From contig NZ_JOEH01000008.1 of NCBI RefSeq assembly GCF_000719095.1, positions 248,001 through 312,000 on the forward strand: a stretch of 64,000 nt of DNA, written 5' to 3'. Made by a program: the position numbers and the translations under genes. Below, one piece after another: positions 8,217 through 16,443 of this stretch. Origin of the DNA: Streptacidiphilus jeojiense. GTDB taxonomy: Bacteria > Actinomycetota > Actinomycetes > Streptomycetales > Streptomycetaceae. How positions within the stretch are numbered: position 1 is the stretch's first letter; every line of letters begins with the position of its first letter. Under the pieces are notes generated by a model. That model made no database searches and was not told the origin of the DNA. It was given only the letters and a program-made list of their open reading frames with translations.

Positions 8217-8983
8217 TGAGCGACGCCGTACTCTTCGATGCCCGTTACGACGGCATCGCCGTCATCACCCTGAACCGGCCGGAGACCCGCAACTGCCTGG
8301 CCCGGGACGTCCGCGAGGGCCTGTTCGCCGCCTGGGACCGCTTCGAGCGCGACGACCGGCTGCGCATCGCCGTCCTCACCGGAGCGGGCGAGCGGGCGTT
8401 CTGCGCCGGCGGCGATCTCAAGGAGATGGTGGAGACCGGACTGCGCGAGCCGCCCCGCGACATGTTCCCGCTCCCCTACGACACCGTCGAGTTGTCCAAG
8501 CCCACCATCGCGGCCGTCAACGGCGCCGCGTTCGCCGGCGGCTGGATGCTGGCCCAGGCCTGCGACCTGTGCGTGGCCAGCACCAGTGCGACCTTCGCCG
8601 TCTCCGAGGTCAAGGTCGGCCGGAGCTCACCGTGGGCCTCGCCGCTGATCCATATGATCCCGCAGCGGATCATGATGGAGATCCTGCTCACCGGTAGGCC
8701 GATCACCGCCCAGCGGGCCTACGAGATCGGTCTGGTCAATCGTGTCTCCGATCCGGAGACACTTATGGACACCGCCCTCGACCTCGCTCGCGACATCCTG
8801 GCAGGCGCACCGCTGTCGGTGCGCGCCGCCCGGGAGACGGTGATGCTGGCCACCGAGATGGGCCGCTCGGCCGCCCTGAAGGCGGCCAGGCACGCCTCCG
8901 AGCTCTGCTACAACAGCGAGGACGCCCAGGAGGGGCCCAGGGCCTTCGCCGAGAAGCGCCCCCCGCAGTGGAAGGGCCGCTGA
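8216..8983 (+). CDS. Enoyl-CoA hydratase/isomerase (crotonase fold)
   Basis: A 255-residue crotonase starting at a TGATG overlap with the CoA-transferase. CoA/oxyanion motifs RAFCAGGDLKEM and NGAAFAGGWMLAQACD are clear. The first catalytic Glu of classical hydratases (GGGCEL) is Met here (GGWML), and the second acidic position is also not evident (VGRSSPWASPL). Isomerase, hydrolase or C-C hydrolase chemistry is therefore as likely as hydration. It is the last gene of the CaiB operon. Confidence 0.9.
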   Translation: MSDAVLFDARYDGIAVITLNRPETRNCLARDVREGLFAAWDRFERDDRLRIAVLTGAGERAFCAGGDLKEMVETGLREPPRDMFPLPYDTVELSKPTIAAVNGAAFAGGWMLAQACDLCVASTSATFAVSEVKVGRSSPWASPLIHMIPQRIMMEILLTGRPITAQRAYEIGLVNRVSDPETLMDTALDLARDILAGAPLSVRAARETVMLATEMGRSAALKAARHASELCYNSEDAQEGPRAFAEKRPPQWKGR

Positions 8984-9007
8984 CGGCCCCTCGGACTCGG
9001 CGATAGG

Positions 9008-9775
9008 TCAGGTGTTGCGGCCGCCGTTGACGCCGAAGACCTGCCCGGTGATGTAGCCGGCCTCCTCCGAGGCGAGGAAGGCGCAGGCGGCGGCGATGTC
9101 CTCGGGGCGGCCGGTCCGCCGCACCGGGGTCTGGGCGATGTGGTAGTCCATGCTCTGGACGAAGCGGCCCAGCTTCTCGTTGCGGCGCAGCATCGGTGTG
9201 TCGACGAAGCCGGGCGGGATGGTGTTGACGGTGATGCCGGACGGGCCGAGTTCGAGCGCCAGGGCCTTGGTGAAGCCGATGACGCCCGCCTTGGAGGCGA
9301 CGTAGTGGGTCATGAACGGCTGGCCGCTGTGCGCGCTGGAGGAGGAGATGTTCACGATCCGGCCCCAGCCCGCCTCGACCATGTCCGGCACCACCGCCTG
9401 GCAGCAGTGAAAGGTGCCGGTCAGATTGACCGCCAGCAGGTTGTTCCAGGCCTCCTCGGTGATGTCGAGGAAGCGTTTGGCGCCCTCCTTGCCGGCCGAG
9501 TTCACCAGCACGGCGACCGGGCCGAACCGCTCGTGCACCTCCTTGACCGCGCGGTCGATGCTCTGACGGTCCGCCACGTCGACGCCGAGGGCCAGGGCCG
9601 AGCCGCCCTCGGCCACGATCTCCGCGGCCACACCCTCGGCGGCGTCCGCGTCGAGGTCCAGCACGGCCACGTCGGCACCGTCACGGGCCAGCCGCTGCGC
9701 ACAGGCCCGCCCGATTCCCGATGCACCGCCCGTGACCACGGCGACCCTGCCGACCAGTGTCCCGGCCATCTTCAC
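9008..9775 (-). CDS. SDR family oxidoreductase (BadH-like)
   Basis: A 255-residue classical SDR with GGASGIG cofactor loop, NSAG, Ser of NISSSSAHSG, and active-site YVASK. The GTG start overlaps the TetR stop as GTGA; an ATG two codons downstream is an alternative. By length and motifs it resembles 2-hydroxycyclohexanecarboxyl-CoA and 3-hydroxyacyl-CoA dehydrogenases. It is closely similar throughout to the SDR at 34626, including the C-terminus GYITGQ...GVNGGRNT. It is paired with the Rieske-less oxygenase homologue across a divergent promoter. Confidence 0.93.
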   Translation of the reverse strand: MKMAGTLVGRVAVVTGGASGIGRACAQRLARDGADVAVLDLDADAAEGVAAEIVAEGGSALALGVDVADRQSIDRAVKEVHERFGPVAVLVNSAGKEGAKRFLDITEEAWNNLLAVNLTGTFHCCQAVVPDMVEAGWGRIVNISSSSAHSGQPFMTHYVASKAGVIGFTKALALELGPSGITVNTIPPGFVDTPMLRRNEKLGRFVQSMDYHIAQTPVRRTGRPEDIAAACAFLASEEAGYITGQVFGVNGGRNT

Positions 9776-10449
9776 CCTTTTCCTCGACTTCGATCCGAGT
9801 CGTCCTTCCGGGCCAGCACGCCGTTCAGGAACAGTCCGACGGCATGCTGGATGTGCTGTTCCTCCACCTCGGGCGTGCGGTAGATGCCGTAGGCCGCCAG
9901 CCAGGCCGGCATGGCGCCGACCATGGCGAAGAACTGCTCAGCCGCCATCTCGACATCGCCGACGACCACTGCCCCTGCACGCTCATGACGGTCCAGCAGA
10001 TCCATGATCACCTGGATCCGCGGGGACCAGGTGACGGCCTGGGAGCTCGCCGCGAACTCGGGGAAGCGCTCCGACTCGGCGATCGCCATCCGGCTCAGCC
10101 GCACGATGTCGGGGTCGACCGAGCGCGCCAGGATCGACCGCGCGATCACGGTCAGGCTGCCGGCGAGGTCCTCGGGCAACGGCTCCAGTACCCGTTCGTC
10201 GCGCTCCTGGCGGGTCAGCGCCCAGGCGCTCACCGCCAGGAAGAGCGTCCGCTTGTCGGCGTAACGGCCGTACAGGGTGCTCTTGGTGACGCCTGCGGCC
10301 TGCGCCACCGCCTCCATGGTGGTGCCGTCGTACCCGTACTGCAGGAAGGTGTCGACGGCGGCCCGTCGGAGCCGCTCGGTCAGTTGGGCGGCCTCCACCG
10401 ACGTCGGTCGCCCGGCTCGGGAACGCTCGCTGCCCGCCTTGGACTCCAT
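9772..10449 (-). CDS. TetR family transcriptional regulator
   Basis: About 225 residues from the ATG at 10449; an upstream ATG at 10485 is less likely because it lies inside the inverted repeat. The HTH is FLQYGYDGTTMEAVAQAAGV, then TKSTLYGRYADKRTLF. It overlaps the SDR start by 4 bp, so regulator and SDR are co-expressed. It faces the gene at 10574 across a long inverted repeat that is its probable operator. Confidence 0.92.
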   Translation of the reverse strand: MESKAGSERSRAGRPTSVEAAQLTERLRRAAVDTFLQYGYDGTTMEAVAQAAGVTKSTLYGRYADKRTLFLAVSAWALTRQERDERVLEPLPEDLAGSLTVIARSILARSVDPDIVRLSRMAIAESERFPEFAASSQAVTWSPRIQVIMDLLDRHERAGAVVVGDVEMAAEQFFAMVGAMPAWLAAYGIYRTPEVEEQHIQHAVGLFLNGVLARKDDSDRSRGKG

Positions 10450-10468
10450 TCCCGAAAATGTACGGTCC

Positions 10469-10520
10469 CGTCTGGTTCCGGTCAAGACAGCAGGTCAGAC
10501 CGATTGACCGTAACCAGACG
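10469..10520. promoter_or_regulatory. Long inverted repeat, probable TetR operator
   Basis: Arms CGTCTGGTTCCGGTCAA (10469-10485) and TTGACCGTAACCAGACG (10504-10520) are reverse complements with one mismatch over 17 bp, separated by 18 bp. Each arm contains a partly palindromic GTCTGGTT...GGTCAA element, so two TetR dimers could bind symmetrically. It lies between the TetR gene at 10449 and the oxygenase-like gene at 10574 and could repress both. Confidence 0.65.
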
Positions 10521-10573
10521 CCATCGTATGGTTTTTGAGGAGCCATCAGAGCAGGTGGAGAAGGGATTTGACG

Positions 10574-11683
10574 ATGCCTCATTTCGCGAAGCCTGCCGAG
10601 GGCAGCTGGACCGAGCACTACCCCGAGCTCGGCACTGCCCCGATGTCCTACGAGGACTCCATCTCGCCCGAGTACTACGAACTCGAACGCAAGGCGGTCT
10701 TCGAACGGACCTGGCTCAACGTGGGCCGCGTCGAGCAGGTACCGGAGCCGGGCGGCCACTTCGCCAAGGAGATCGCCGCCGTCGGCAGCTCGGTGAAGGT
10801 CCTCCGCGACGCCGACGGCACACTTCACGCGTTCCGCGGGGGCCCGGCCGGACCCGTCCCGATCCGCTGCGAGGTCTGGGAGGGCTTCGTCTTCGTCAAC
10901 CTCGACGACGACGCCGAACCCCTGGCCACGTACCTCGGCACGCTCGCCGCCGGCCTGGAGGGCTATCCGTTCGACCGGATGACGGAGGTCTACCGCTACC
11001 GGGCCGACATCGGCAGCAACTGGAAGCTGTACATGGACGCCTTCGCGGAGTTCTACCACGCACCCGTCCTGCATGCGAAGCAGTACGTGGGCAATGAGTC
11101 GCGCAAGCTCTCCAGCTACGGATTCGAGGCCCTCCACTACCAACTCGACGGCCCGCACGGCATGGTGTCGTCCTGGGGCGGCATGGCACCGCCCAAGGAC
11201 CTGAACATGGTCAAGCCCATCGAACGGGTCCTGCGCAGCGGCAACTTCGGCCCCTGGGACCGCCCCGACATCCCCGGCCTCGACCCGCTGCCGCCGGGGC
11301 TGAACCCCTCCGGCCACAAGGCCTGGGGCATCGACTCGTTCGTCTTCTTCCCCAACTTCATGATGGTGGTCTGGGCCCCCGGCTGGTACCTCACCTACCA
11401 CTACTGGCCGACGGCCTACAACCGCCACACCTTCGAGGGCACCCTCTACTTCGTCCCGGCCCGCACCGCCCGCGACCGCGTGCGCCAGGAGCTGGCCGCG
11501 GTCACCTTCAAGGAGTTCGCCCTCCAGGACTGCAACACCCTAGAAGCCACCCAGACCATGCTCCAGTCACGCGTGGTCACCCACTTCCCCCTCAACGACC
11601 AGGAGATCCTCCTCCGCCACCTGCACCGCACCACGGGCCGGTACGTGGCCGCCCACACCGACCGGCTGCGGGCCCGGGCGTAA
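10574..11683 (+). CDS. Rieske-oxygenase alpha-subunit homologue lacking the Rieske cluster domain
   Basis: A 369-residue protein from the ATG at 10574 (GGAGAAGGG ribosome site). It aligns along its length with the 426-residue oxygenase at 35905: the same MPHF start, TWLNVGRVE, GSNWKL and a shared C-terminus LNDQEILLRHLH. After LHAF it jumps to RGGPAGPVPIRCEVWEG, omitting about 55 net residues including both Cys-x-His and Cys-x2-His pairs of the [2Fe-2S] site. The mononuclear iron residues remain (Glu159, His162, His167 in AEFYHAPVLH). The frame is intact. It is either a decayed paralogue or a cluster-free non-heme iron protein. Confidence 0.9.
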   Translation: MPHFAKPAEGSWTEHYPELGTAPMSYEDSISPEYYELERKAVFERTWLNVGRVEQVPEPGGHFAKEIAAVGSSVKVLRDADGTLHAFRGGPAGPVPIRCEVWEGFVFVNLDDDAEPLATYLGTLAAGLEGYPFDRMTEVYRYRADIGSNWKLYMDAFAEFYHAPVLHAKQYVGNESRKLSSYGFEALHYQLDGPHGMVSSWGGMAPPKDLNMVKPIERVLRSGNFGPWDRPDIPGLDPLPPGLNPSGHKAWGIDSFVFFPNFMMVVWAPGWYLTYHYWPTAYNRHTFEGTLYFVPARTARDRVRQELAAVTFKEFALQDCNTLEATQTMLQSRVVTHFPLNDQEILLRHLHRTTGRYVAAHTDRLRARA

Positions 11684-11771
11684 TTCGTTTGACCTGGCGA
11701 CAGGTCGACGCTGCACTGTGGCGGGACACCGCGGGGTGTGGTGTCCGCACGCCGGGAGGGCAGCAGCAGCC

Positions 11772-12995
11772 ATGGAGATCCGTCCCACGACCGACCAGGA
11801 CCTCGAGGTCTTCGTCGACACGATCAAGGCCGCGTTCGGGCAGTTCAGGGAGGCCACGAGCGATGGCCGCGGGGTCTCGTGGGCGGCGCTCGAAATGGAC
11901 CGCAACCTGCTCGCGGTGACCGCGGACGGGCGCCCGGTCGGCACCGCCGGTGCGTACTCCTTCGAACTCACCCTGCCCGGTGAGACCGTCGTCCCCGCCG
12001 CCGGAGTGACCGCCGTCGGCGTCCTGCCCTCGCACCGACGCCAGGGCGTGCTCAGCGCGATGATGCGGCATCAGCTCACCGATCTGCGGGCCCGAGGGGA
12101 GTTCCTCTCCGTGCTGCTGGCCTCCGAGGCCGTGATCTACCGCAGGTTCGGCTACGGACCGGCGACCTACACCCAGAGGCTGACGGTGCCGCGCCACAAG
12201 GCCGCCCTCGCCCTCCCCCGGGCGCGCGGATCGGCGGACGACGCCCCGGCGACCGGCTCGGTCGAGCTTCTGCGGCGGGCCGAGTGCGGCGAGATCCTGG
12301 AAGAGGTCTACGACCGGTACCGACGTGCACAGCCGGGCGCGCTGTCCCGGCCGCACCGCTGGTGGGACCTGGGCGCGGGGCAGCCCCCCGTCTCCCCGGC
12401 GCCGCGCCACGTCGCCGTGCACCGGGACGCCGACGGCGTCCCGGACGGGTACGCCAGCTACTCGCTGGACGAGTCCCGCACCCTGACGGTCGACGAGACC
12501 ATCGCCACCGACGACGCCGCCTCCACCGCCCTGGCCCGGTTCCTGCTCGGACACGACCTGGTCACTCAGGTCGTGTTCAAGCACGTCCCGCCCGAGCACC
12601 CGCTGCGCTGGCAACTCGCGGACTTCCGCGCCGCCGAGGTCAGCAGTGACACCGACTGGCTCTGGGTGCGACTGCTGGACGTCCCGCGTGCCCTGACGGC
12701 GCGCGGTTGGTCCACGGACGGCGAGCTCGTCCTCGACGTCGACGACCCGTTCCTCGGCGAACACGACCGCTACCTGCTGACCGTCCGCGACGGCAAGGCC
12801 GAGTGCGTCCCGACGGACCGCGAGCCCGACCTGTCACTCGACGTGAGCGACCTGGGCTCGGTCTACCTCGGCGGCACCACTCCCAGCAGGCTCGTACGTG
12901 CCGGCCACATCCGGGCCCACCACCCGGCTGCGGCCGCCCTCGCCGACGCCCTCTTCCACGCCGAGCGCCCCCCGCACTGCCTGCACTGGTTCTGA
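11772..12995 (+). CDS. Eis-like GNAT N-acetyltransferase
   Basis: A 407-residue protein, the usual Eis size. The N-terminal GNAT domain has the acetyl-CoA motif VLPSHRRQGVLSAMM. A second degenerate GNAT and a C-terminal sterol-carrier-like region follow, ending HWF, whose terminal carboxylate acts as base in Eis enzymes. Eis proteins acetylate amines of aminoglycosides and other polycations. It is convergent with the SnoaL operon (15-bp gap) and appears to be a bystander rather than a pathway gene. Confidence 0.9.
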   Translation: MEIRPTTDQDLEVFVDTIKAAFGQFREATSDGRGVSWAALEMDRNLLAVTADGRPVGTAGAYSFELTLPGETVVPAAGVTAVGVLPSHRRQGVLSAMMRHQLTDLRARGEFLSVLLASEAVIYRRFGYGPATYTQRLTVPRHKAALALPRARGSADDAPATGSVELLRRAECGEILEEVYDRYRRAQPGALSRPHRWWDLGAGQPPVSPAPRHVAVHRDADGVPDGYASYSLDESRTLTVDETIATDDAASTALARFLLGHDLVTQVVFKHVPPEHPLRWQLADFRAAEVSSDTDWLWVRLLDVPRALTARGWSTDGELVLDVDDPFLGEHDRYLLTVRDGKAECVPTDREPDLSLDVSDLGSVYLGGTTPSRLVRAGHIRAHHPAAAALADALFHAERPPHCLHWF

Positions 12996-13010
12996 TGGCG
13001 CGGCCGCGGG

Positions 13011-13544
13011 TCAGGCCGGCTTGAAGAGCGTCTCGCTGTGGTCGTCCTGGGCCGTGCCGACGGAGTGGGCGGTGAGGAAGGGCATGCCGAGGAGGCCCTG
13101 GGACCAGTCGACCGACGGACCGAAGTCCTTGAGCCAGTCGTAGAGCATGGTGCGGTGGATGATGCGCCACTCCCCGTCGCGTTCCTCCATCCGGTCCAGG
13201 TAGCGGCCGCCGAGGACGATGTCGGTGTCCTGGTCGCCGATGGTGATGCGGTGGTAGGCGGTGACGTGGGTCTCCACCACAGCCGTGCTGCCCTGCAGTT
13301 GGATCAGGCTCTGGCCCAGGGTGTGCAGGGTGACCGGGATGGTCGGCGCGCCGGGGACGACCCAGGCCAAGTACTCCTTGAAGGTGCCGAGGAAGATGCC
13401 GTGGTCGTCGGTGGCGTCGGGCCAGTAGCCGGCGCTGATCAGGTCCGCGTCGCGGCGGTCCTCGCCGCGGCTGAGGCGGGCCAGGCAGTCGCGGATCCGC
13501 TCGCGGGCGATGAGGCCGTTCAGGACCTCGGCGTTGGCAGTCAT
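13011..13544 (-). CDS. SnoaL-like / NTF2-superfamily protein 1
   Basis: A 177-residue protein with RDCLARLSRGEDRRDADLI at the N-terminus and a cone-shaped alpha+beta-barrel pattern ending RYLDRMEERDGEWRIIHRTM. This is typical of SnoaL_4-type proteins, which include small ring-modifying hydratases, isomerases and oxygenase beta-subunit relatives. It overlaps the next SnoaL gene as ATGA and is the last gene of the ten-gene operon. It could be an isomerase/hydratase or a subunit of the operon's Rieske oxygenase; neither is shown. Confidence 0.88.
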   Translation of the reverse strand: MTANAEVLNGLIARERIRDCLARLSRGEDRRDADLISAGYWPDATDDHGIFLGTFKEYLAWVVPGAPTIPVTLHTLGQSLIQLQGSTAVVETHVTAYHRITIGDQDTDIVLGGRYLDRMEERDGEWRIIHRTMLYDWLKDFGPSVDWSQGLLGMPFLTAHSVGTAQDDHSETLFKPA

Positions 13545-14113
13545 GCCGCATCGCCTCCGGCAGACGGGACGTTGGTCTCCCGCTTGTTGGTCAGCGGGCG
13601 CTGGTAGGAGGGGTCCTCGGTGCTGCGCGAGGGGACGCCGTTGAGGTCGATGCCGGGCACGTCCGCGAAGGGAATCGGCAGGGTGGGGACCAGGCCCGAC
13701 CACTCGATGGCGTTGGTGCGCAGGACGATCCGCCACTGCCCGTCGCGGCGCTCCAGCCGGTCGATGTAGCGGCCGCCGGCGATCCAGTTGGACTCGTCCC
13801 GGTTGCGCCCGACGAACAGGTAGTAGGTCTCGGTGTGGGCGACGTCGCCGTCGATGTCGCAGGTGTTGTTCAGCAGATTGTGGTGCGTGGACACCTGTCC
13901 CTGCTCGTGGAGCACGATAGCCCAGTCGTAGAGTGCGGCCGCCCCGCCGACGAACTCCCCGGCGGCGATCACCGCGTCGTCATGGAAGGCCGAGAGGAAC
14001 AGGTCCCGGTCGAAGCGGTCCATGCCCCGGCTGAAGCGGGTCAGGCAGTCGGTGATGTCCTGGCGGTCGAGCAACTGCCCGATCCGGTCCAGTCTGTCCT
14101 CGGTCGTGGTCAT
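13541..14113 (-). CDS. SnoaL-like / NTF2-superfamily protein 2
   Basis: A 190-residue paralogue of the downstream gene (shared DCLTRFSRGMDRFDRDLF and GGRYIDRLERRDGQWRIVLR). The ATG at 14113 overlaps the SDR stop as ATGA, which decides the start. Two tandem NTF2-fold proteins in one operon suggest either a heterodimer or successive steps on related intermediates. In known steroid pathways such folds act as ketosteroid isomerases or hydratases. Confidence 0.88.
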   Translation of the reverse strand: MTTTEDRLDRIGQLLDRQDITDCLTRFSRGMDRFDRDLFLSAFHDDAVIAAGEFVGGAAALYDWAIVLHEQGQVSTHHNLLNNTCDIDGDVAHTETYYLFVGRNRDESNWIAGGRYIDRLERRDGQWRIVLRTNAIEWSGLVPTLPIPFADVPGIDLNGVPSRSTEDPSYQRPLTNKRETNVPSAGGDAA

Positions 14114-15003
14114 GTCTTCTCCGGATGCGTTGGGTTGGGCGCTGAGACGGGAGACCAGATCGGTGAGCCGCGTTGCGCGCGCAGGGACGGTGGTGACTGT
14201 CCGTCGACGTCGGTGACGCCGTAGTCCTGGGCGAGTTCGGCGGCGATCCAGGTTCCGCCGGAACGGCGGATCAGCTGCGGGTCCGCGGCGAGCGCGGCGA
14301 TGACCCGGCCCGGGAACTCGACTGTCGAGCCGACCTGAGGGTTGGTCACCGTCTGCGCCGTCATGGCGGGATCGCGCCGCAGGTTGCGCTCCGCCCGCTC
14401 GGTGAAGGTCAGGCCCAGCCACAACGACAGCGAGGTCACCCCGTACGGCTCCAGCTCCACCGCCATGTCGCGGGCCATCCGGTCCACGGCGGACTTGCAG
14501 GTGCCGAAGACGACACCGTAGGTGTAGGTGACCCCCACATACCCGGAGGTGGCGACGATCAGGCCGGACTTCGCCGGGGCCATGATCCGGGCGGCATGCC
14601 AGGCCGCGACGAAGTTGGAGCGCACCCCGACATCGACCATCTCCCAGTTGGAGAGCGGCTTCTGCCAGAAGGGTTGAGGCTCGGTCAGGTCCTCTGGTAG
14701 CGAGAAGGCGTTGTTGACCAGGATGTCGAGTCGGCTCTGCTCCCGCTCGACCCGGTCGAAGAGCGCCGCGACCTGCTCGTCGTCCGCGTGGTCCACCTGG
14801 ACGGCGATGCCTCGCCCGCCCCGGCGGTCCGCCTCCAGGGCCGTCTCGCCGACGGTGCCGGGCAGCGGATAGGAGCCGGGGGTGACGGTCCGTCCGGTGA
14901 CGTAGACGGTCGCGCCCTGTTCCGCGAGGGCCAGGGCGATTCCCTTTCCCACGCCCCGGCTGGCGCCGGTGACCACCGCGACCCTGCCTGCAAGAGAACC
15001 CAT
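14110..15003 (-). CDS. DHRS1-like SDR with Phe at the catalytic Tyr position
   Basis: A 297-residue SDR with cofactor loop GASRGVGKGIALALAEQG and NNAF. In the usual Tyr-x3-Lys motif the sequence reads FGTCK (nearby VVFGTCKSAVDRMARD), so the catalytic Tyr is Phe while Lys is kept. A Tyr lies four residues upstream of that Phe and might substitute. The C-terminal extension after about residue 270 is Pro/Ser-rich. It is separated from the ALDH by 3 bp. Activity as a normal alcohol dehydrogenase is uncertain. Confidence 0.88.
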   Translation of the reverse strand: MGSLAGRVAVVTGASRGVGKGIALALAEQGATVYVTGRTVTPGSYPLPGTVGETALEADRRGGRGIAVQVDHADDEQVAALFDRVEREQSRLDILVNNAFSLPEDLTEPQPFWQKPLSNWEMVDVGVRSNFVAAWHAARIMAPAKSGLIVATSGYVGVTYTYGVVFGTCKSAVDRMARDMAVELEPYGVTSLSLWLGLTFTERAERNLRRDPAMTAQTVTNPQVGSTVEFPGRVIAALAADPQLIRRSGGTWIAAELAQDYGVTDVDGQSPPSLRAQRGSPIWSPVSAPNPTHPEKT

Positions 15004-15006
15004 GGT

Positions 15007-16443
15007 CTACCCGTTGGCTTCGTCGGGCGCGTAGCCGAGGATTCCCTTGATCTCCAGGTAGTCGTGGAACCCGAACTCGCCCCACTCGCGCCCGTTGCCG
15101 CTCTTCTTGTAGCCGCCGAAGGGGCAGTTGAAGTCGAATCCGTCGTTGATCGCGACATATCCCGCCCGGATGCGACGGGCGACGGCCCGGGCCTGGTCGA
15201 GGTCGGCCCCCGCCACATAGCCGGCCAGGCCGTACTCGGTGTCGTTGGCGATCTCGACGGCGTGGTCCACGCTGTCGTAGCCGTGGATGGTGACCACCGG
15301 ACCGAAGATCTCCTCGCGGGCGATGGTCATGTCGCTGGTCACCTCGGCGAAGACAGTGGGCTTCACGTAGTAGCCCCGCGGAAGCCCGTCCGGGCGTCCG
15401 GTACCGCCGGACACCAGGGCGGCGCCCTCGTCGATGCCCTTCTGGATCAGTGCCTGGATCTTGTCGAACTGGGCTCCGGAGACCACCGGGCCCATCACGA
15501 AGTCACCGTTGGGGTCGCCCACGGTCACCCGGGACACGGCCTCGCGCGCCGCTTCCACGGCCTCCGCCATCCGCGCGGCGGGCACCAGCATGCGCGAGGG
15601 CGCGCTGCAGGTCTGCCCGGAGTTGCCCATCATGGTGGTGACGCCCTTGCCGACGTTCTCGGCGAGGTCCTGGTCGTCCAGGATGATGTTCGGGCTCTTG
15701 CCGCCCAGTTCCTGGGTCACCCGCTTGACACTGGGCGCCGCGTTCCTGGCGATCTCGATGCCGGCCCGGGTCGAGCCGGTGAACGAGATCATGTCGACGT
15801 CGGGATGCACCGAGAGGGGCACCCCCACGCTCGGACCGTCACCCTGGACCAGGTTGAACACCCCGGCGGGGACGCCTGCGGCGTCCAGGATCTCGGCGAA
15901 GACCTGCCCGGTGAAGGGCGACTGCTCCGAGGGCTTGAGCACCACGGTGCAACCGGTCGCCAGCGCGGGGAAGAGCTTCACCGCGATCTGGTTCATCGGC
16001 CAGTTCCACGGCGTGATCAGGCCGCAGACGCCGATCGCCTCCTTGACGATCAGTGTGGCGCCGCGCTGTTCCTCGAAGGTGAAGTCCCTGAGCACCTCGA
16101 TCGCCGTGGTCAGGTGTCCGACCCCGAGCCCGACCTGGAAGCCGTGCGCGAGCGTGCTCGGCGCGCCCATCTCCTCGGTCAGCGCGGCGGCGAGGTCCCC
16201 GGCCCGGTTCTGGTACACGTCCAGGATGTTCTGGAGCACCTCCAGCCGCTCCTTGACGCTGGTCGCCGACCAGCCGGGGAAGGCCACCCGGGCGGCTGCG
16301 ACCCCGCGGTCCACGTCGGCGGCCGAGCCGACCGCCACCCGGCCGCAGACCTCCTCCGTCGCGGGGTTCACCACGTCCAGGGTCCGCGGTTGCACCGGAT
16401 CGATCCACCGGCCGCCGATGTAGAACTGACCGTATTCACGCAT
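15007..16443 (-). CDS. NAD(P)+-dependent aldehyde dehydrogenase
   Basis: A 478-residue ALDH starting at the ATG of a TGATG overlap; a GTG one codon earlier is also possible. All catalytic elements are present: TPWNWPMNQ, FTGSTRAG cofactor loop, general-base Glu in QELGGKSPN, and nucleophile Cys in SGQTCSAPSR. It would oxidise an aldehyde intermediate to the acid. It directly follows the ThDP-enzyme gene, consistent with oxidising an aldehyde that a ThDP lyase releases. Confidence 0.94.
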   Translation of the reverse strand: MREYGQFYIGGRWIDPVQPRTLDVVNPATEEVCGRVAVGSAADVDRGVAAARVAFPGWSATSVKERLEVLQNILDVYQNRAGDLAAALTEEMGAPSTLAHGFQVGLGVGHLTTAIEVLRDFTFEEQRGATLIVKEAIGVCGLITPWNWPMNQIAVKLFPALATGCTVVLKPSEQSPFTGQVFAEILDAAGVPAGVFNLVQGDGPSVGVPLSVHPDVDMISFTGSTRAGIEIARNAAPSVKRVTQELGGKSPNIILDDQDLAENVGKGVTTMMGNSGQTCSAPSRMLVPAARMAEAVEAAREAVSRVTVGDPNGDFVMGPVVSGAQFDKIQALIQKGIDEGAALVSGGTGRPDGLPRGYYVKPTVFAEVTSDMTIAREEIFGPVVTIHGYDSVDHAVEIANDTEYGLAGYVAGADLDQARAVARRIRAGYVAINDGFDFNCPFGGYKKSGNGREWGEFGFHDYLEIKGILGYAPDEANG

